Part shown: piece by piece, positions 62,004 to 64,000 of the stretch
Layout: each line of letters begins with the position of its first letter
Position numbering within the stretch: the first letter of the stretch is position 1
DNA from: Allomuricauda sp. F6463D
GTDB lineage: Bacteria; Bacteroidota; Bacteroidia; Flavobacteriales; Flavobacteriaceae
Assembly: GCF_023015965.1 (NCBI RefSeq)
Contig: NZ_JALKAN010000001.1
Location: 186,001 to 250,000 of the forward strand
Length of the DNA: 64,000 bases
Direction: 5' to 3'
The notes under the pieces: model-generated
Told to the model about the DNA's origin: nothing
Database searches by the model: none
The model's input: the letters and a program-made list of their open reading frames with translations, nothing else
Position numbers and translations under genes: made by a program

Positions 62004-64000
62004 ATGAAAAACAATAAAAAGTATATCCAAAGATTGAGTGAGATCGGGATGGGCGACCTTCCACGGGTCGGGGGCAAGAACGCCTCCCTTGGAGAAATGA
62101 TCCAGAACCTGACAGTCCAGAACATCAAGGTTCCGGACGGTTTCGCAGTAACGGTGGATGCCTATGATGCTTTTATTGCCGAGAACAATTTAAGGGAAAA
62201 GATAAACAAGGCCCTGGAAGGGTTGGACACCACGGATATCATCCAGCTCAGGAAAGCGGGGTCCAATATCCGGAAATTGATATCCAACGGTAAGTTCCCC
62301 GTTTCCGTTGAAAAATCGATCTTGGAATCCTACTATACACTATCTGCCGACTATGGGCAAGAGGCCACGGATATAGCCGTGCGATCCTCTGCCACTGCCG
62401 AAGACCTGCCCGATGCTTCCTTTGCCGGGCAACAATCAACATATCTGAACATCCGTGGCGGGGAAATGCTGTTGACCGCAATTAGGAGCTGTTTTGCCTC
62501 CCTGTATACGGACCGTGCCATATCTTATCGATCTTCCCGTGGCTTTGACCATTTTGTGATCAAACTGTCGGTCTGTGTCCAGAAGATGGTACGTTCCGAT
62601 CTTGGAGCATCGGGGGTAGCCTTTTCATTGGACACGGAGAGCGGCTTCAAGGATGTAATATTGATCAACGGGGCGTATGGGCTGGGCGAACTTGTGGTAG
62701 GTGGCGAGATATCCCCTGACGAGTTCATTGTGTTCAAGCCGACGATGGAAAAAGGTTTCGATGCCATTATCGACAAGAAACTGGGCAAGAAGACCCATAA
62801 GATGATCTATGGCAACAAGCCATTCGAGACCGTTCGCCAGGTACCTGTGGAGCAGAGCATCCAGAATACTTTTTGCTTACCGGATGCCCAGGTGATGCAA
62901 TTGGCCCAATGGGTCCAAAAGATCGAGGCACACTATAGTTCCCGCCGGGGGTCATGGTGCCCCATGGACATCGAGTGGGCCGTTGACGGGCTCACCAACG
63001 AGCTTTTTATAGTTCAGGCACGGCCGGAGACGATCCACTCCCAGGAACAGACAGACAGTATCAAGGAATATGAGATCGAGGACGAGGCCGGTCTACGGGA
63101 CAGGCTCATTATGGAAGGTGTCGCCGTAGGGGACAAGATCGGTACGGGAAAAGTACACCGGATCTTTACCTTGGACGGAAGAGACGGTAGTTCGGACGAA
63201 ACGGATTTCAAGGAAGGCAATGTACTGGTCACCGAAATGACCGACCCCGACTGGGAACCATTGATGAAAAAGGCCTCGGCCATCATCACGGAGAAAGGAG
63301 GTAGGACCTGTCATGCCGCGATCGTGGCCCGTGAGATCGGTGTGCCGGCCATCGTGGGCGCATCCAATGCAACGAGCTTGCTGAAGAACGGCCAGCACAT
63401 CACCGTATCTTGCGCGGAAGGGAACGTTGGAAAAGTGTACCAGGGAAAGATCAACTATAAACTCCACGAAACGGCCTATTCCGAGTTTCCCAGCACCAAG
63501 ACCCCTGTCCTGATGAACATCGGGTCGCCGGAGCTGGCCTTTCAATACAGGAAGATACCCAATGGAGGTGTCGGCCTAGCACGGGAGGAGTTCATCATCA
63601 ACAATTACATAAAGGTGCACCCATTGGCGCTGTTGCAGCACAAAGAGCTCAACGATGCCCCGCTCTCCGCGTCGATTGCGGAACTTATGAAGGGCTACGA
63701 ATCCGAAGAAGCCTTTTTTATAAACAAACTTGCACAGGGAATAGCCAAGATAGGTGCCGCTTTTTACCCCAACAGGGTCATAACCAGGTTGTCAGATTTT
63801 AAGACCAATGAATATTACAACCTCTTGGGGGGCAGTTATTTTGAGCCGAACGAAGAGAACCCTATGATCGGGTGGCGCGGGGCCTCAAGGTATTATTCCG
63901 AAACATTCAAAGAGGCCTTTGTATTGGAGTGCAAGGCCCTTAAAATGGTCAGGGACCAGTTCGGGCTGGAGAACATAACCGTCATGGTTCCTTTTTGCAG
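62004..64000 (+). CDS. ppsA: Phosphoenolpyruvate synthase (3' end outside window)
   Basis: An ATG at 62004 opens a frame that stays open to the window end, giving at least 665 residues of the usual 800 or so. The N-terminal nucleotide-binding domain starts with GMGDLPRVGGKNASLGEMI and includes DIAVRSSATAEDLPDASFAGQQ. The central phosphohistidine domain has GGRTCHAAIVARE with the catalytic H437. The C-terminal PEP/pyruvate barrel has begun at the window end. TCHAA rather than TSHAA points to PEP synthase and not pyruvate phosphate dikinase. It turns pyruvate and ATP into PEP, AMP and phosphate, so it suits growth on fucose-derived pyruvate. It lies 132 bases after lldD in the GC-rich segment. 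Confidence 0.93.
   Translation, partial: MKNNKKYIQRLSEIGMGDLPRVGGKNASLGEMIQNLTVQNIKVPDGFAVTVDAYDAFIAENNLREKINKALEGLDTTDIIQLRKAGSNIRKLISNGKFPVSVEKSILESYYTLSADYGQEATDIAVRSSATAEDLPDASFAGQQSTYLNIRGGEMLLTAIRSCFASLYTDRAISYRSSRGFDHFVIKLSVCVQKMVRSDLGASGVAFSLDTESGFKDVILINGAYGLGELVVGGEISPDEFIVFKPTMEKGFDAIIDKKLGKKTHKMIYGNKPFETVRQVPVEQSIQNTFCLPDAQVMQLAQWVQKIEAHYSSRRGSWCPMDIEWAVDGLTNELFIVQARPETIHSQEQTDSIKEYEIEDEAGLRDRLIMEGVAVGDKIGTGKVHRIFTLDGRDGSSDETDFKEGNVLVTEMTDPDWEPLMKKASAIITEKGGRTCHAAIVAREIGVPAIVGASNATSLLKNGQHITVSCAEGNVGKVYQGKINYKLHETAYSEFPSTKTPVLMNIGSPELAFQYRKIPNGGVGLAREEFIINNYIKVHPLALLQHKELNDAPLSASIAELMKGYESEEAFFINKLAQGIAKIGAAFYPNRVITRLSDFKTNEYYNLLGGSYFEPNEENPMIGWRGASRYYSETFKEAFVLECKALKMVRDQFGLENITVMVPFC

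Overview
The window looks like a chromosome segment of a marine member of the Flavobacteriaceae (Bacteroidota). The evidence is an AT-rich background, two SusC/SusD outer-membrane uptake pairs each with an ECF sigma factor and a FecR-type anti-sigma factor, FucP-type transport, exported Bacteroidota-style lipoproteins, and coding sequences that start without strong Shine-Dalgarno motifs. No tRNA, rRNA, CRISPR array, transposase or phage gene was seen.

Layout. (1) 1-8.9 kb: the end of a histidine kinase, an AraC-type regulator, a three-gene RND efflux operon on the minus strand (membrane fusion protein, RND pump, TolC-like channel) and a PAS histidine kinase. (2) 9.4-15.1 kb: a minus-strand L-fucose operon (fuconate dehydratase, fuconolactonase, SDR dehydrogenase, FucP transporter, mutarotase) under an AraC-type regulator. 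(3) 15.5-21.6 kb: a histidine kinase, a small four-cysteine ORF, glutamate dehydrogenase, a Rnk/GreA-like protein with an overlapping small partner, and a SulP transporter. (4) 22.0-40.7 kb: a peptide-use locus with a sigma/anti-sigma pair, SusC/SusD, an S10 carboxypeptidase, two paralogous exported amidohydrolases and a large BNR-propeller protein, followed by proline dehydrogenase and P5C dehydrogenase. (5) 41.5-49.4 kb: two ThuA-like proteins, a serine hydrolase, two beta-propeller lactonase-like proteins, a CBM9-like/PKD protein and an exported acetolactate decarboxylase. (6) 49.7-59.0 kb: a second sigma/anti-sigma/SusC/SusD set and a sugar dehydrogenase fused to cytochrome c. (7) 59.0-64.0 kb: a GC-rich run of SDR, FAH-family hydrolase, FMN-dependent L-lactate dehydrogenase and PEP synthase, the last cut by the window end.

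How the genes fit together. Regions 2 and 7 together supply a full non-phosphorylating L-fucose route: fucose to fuconolactone, fuconate, 2-keto-3-deoxyfuconate and 2,4-diketo-3-deoxyfuconate, then pyruvate plus L-lactate. Lactate is oxidised to pyruvate and PEP synthase turns pyruvate into PEP. The two halves lie about 45 kb apart and differ strongly in base composition. Region 4 plausibly takes up peptides, trims them (perhaps at proline), and feeds proline to glutamate, which the glutamate dehydrogenase of region 3 can convert to 2-oxoglutarate. Regions 5 and 6 look like an envelope-located oxidative sugar module of unknown substrate.

The least expected items are two strongly folded intergenic elements (44735-44809 and 56724-56865), the small cysteine-rich ORF at 17134-17292, related hairpins before both susC genes, a fucose-operon SDR lacking the catalytic lysine, and the abrupt GC shift near 58.9 kb.
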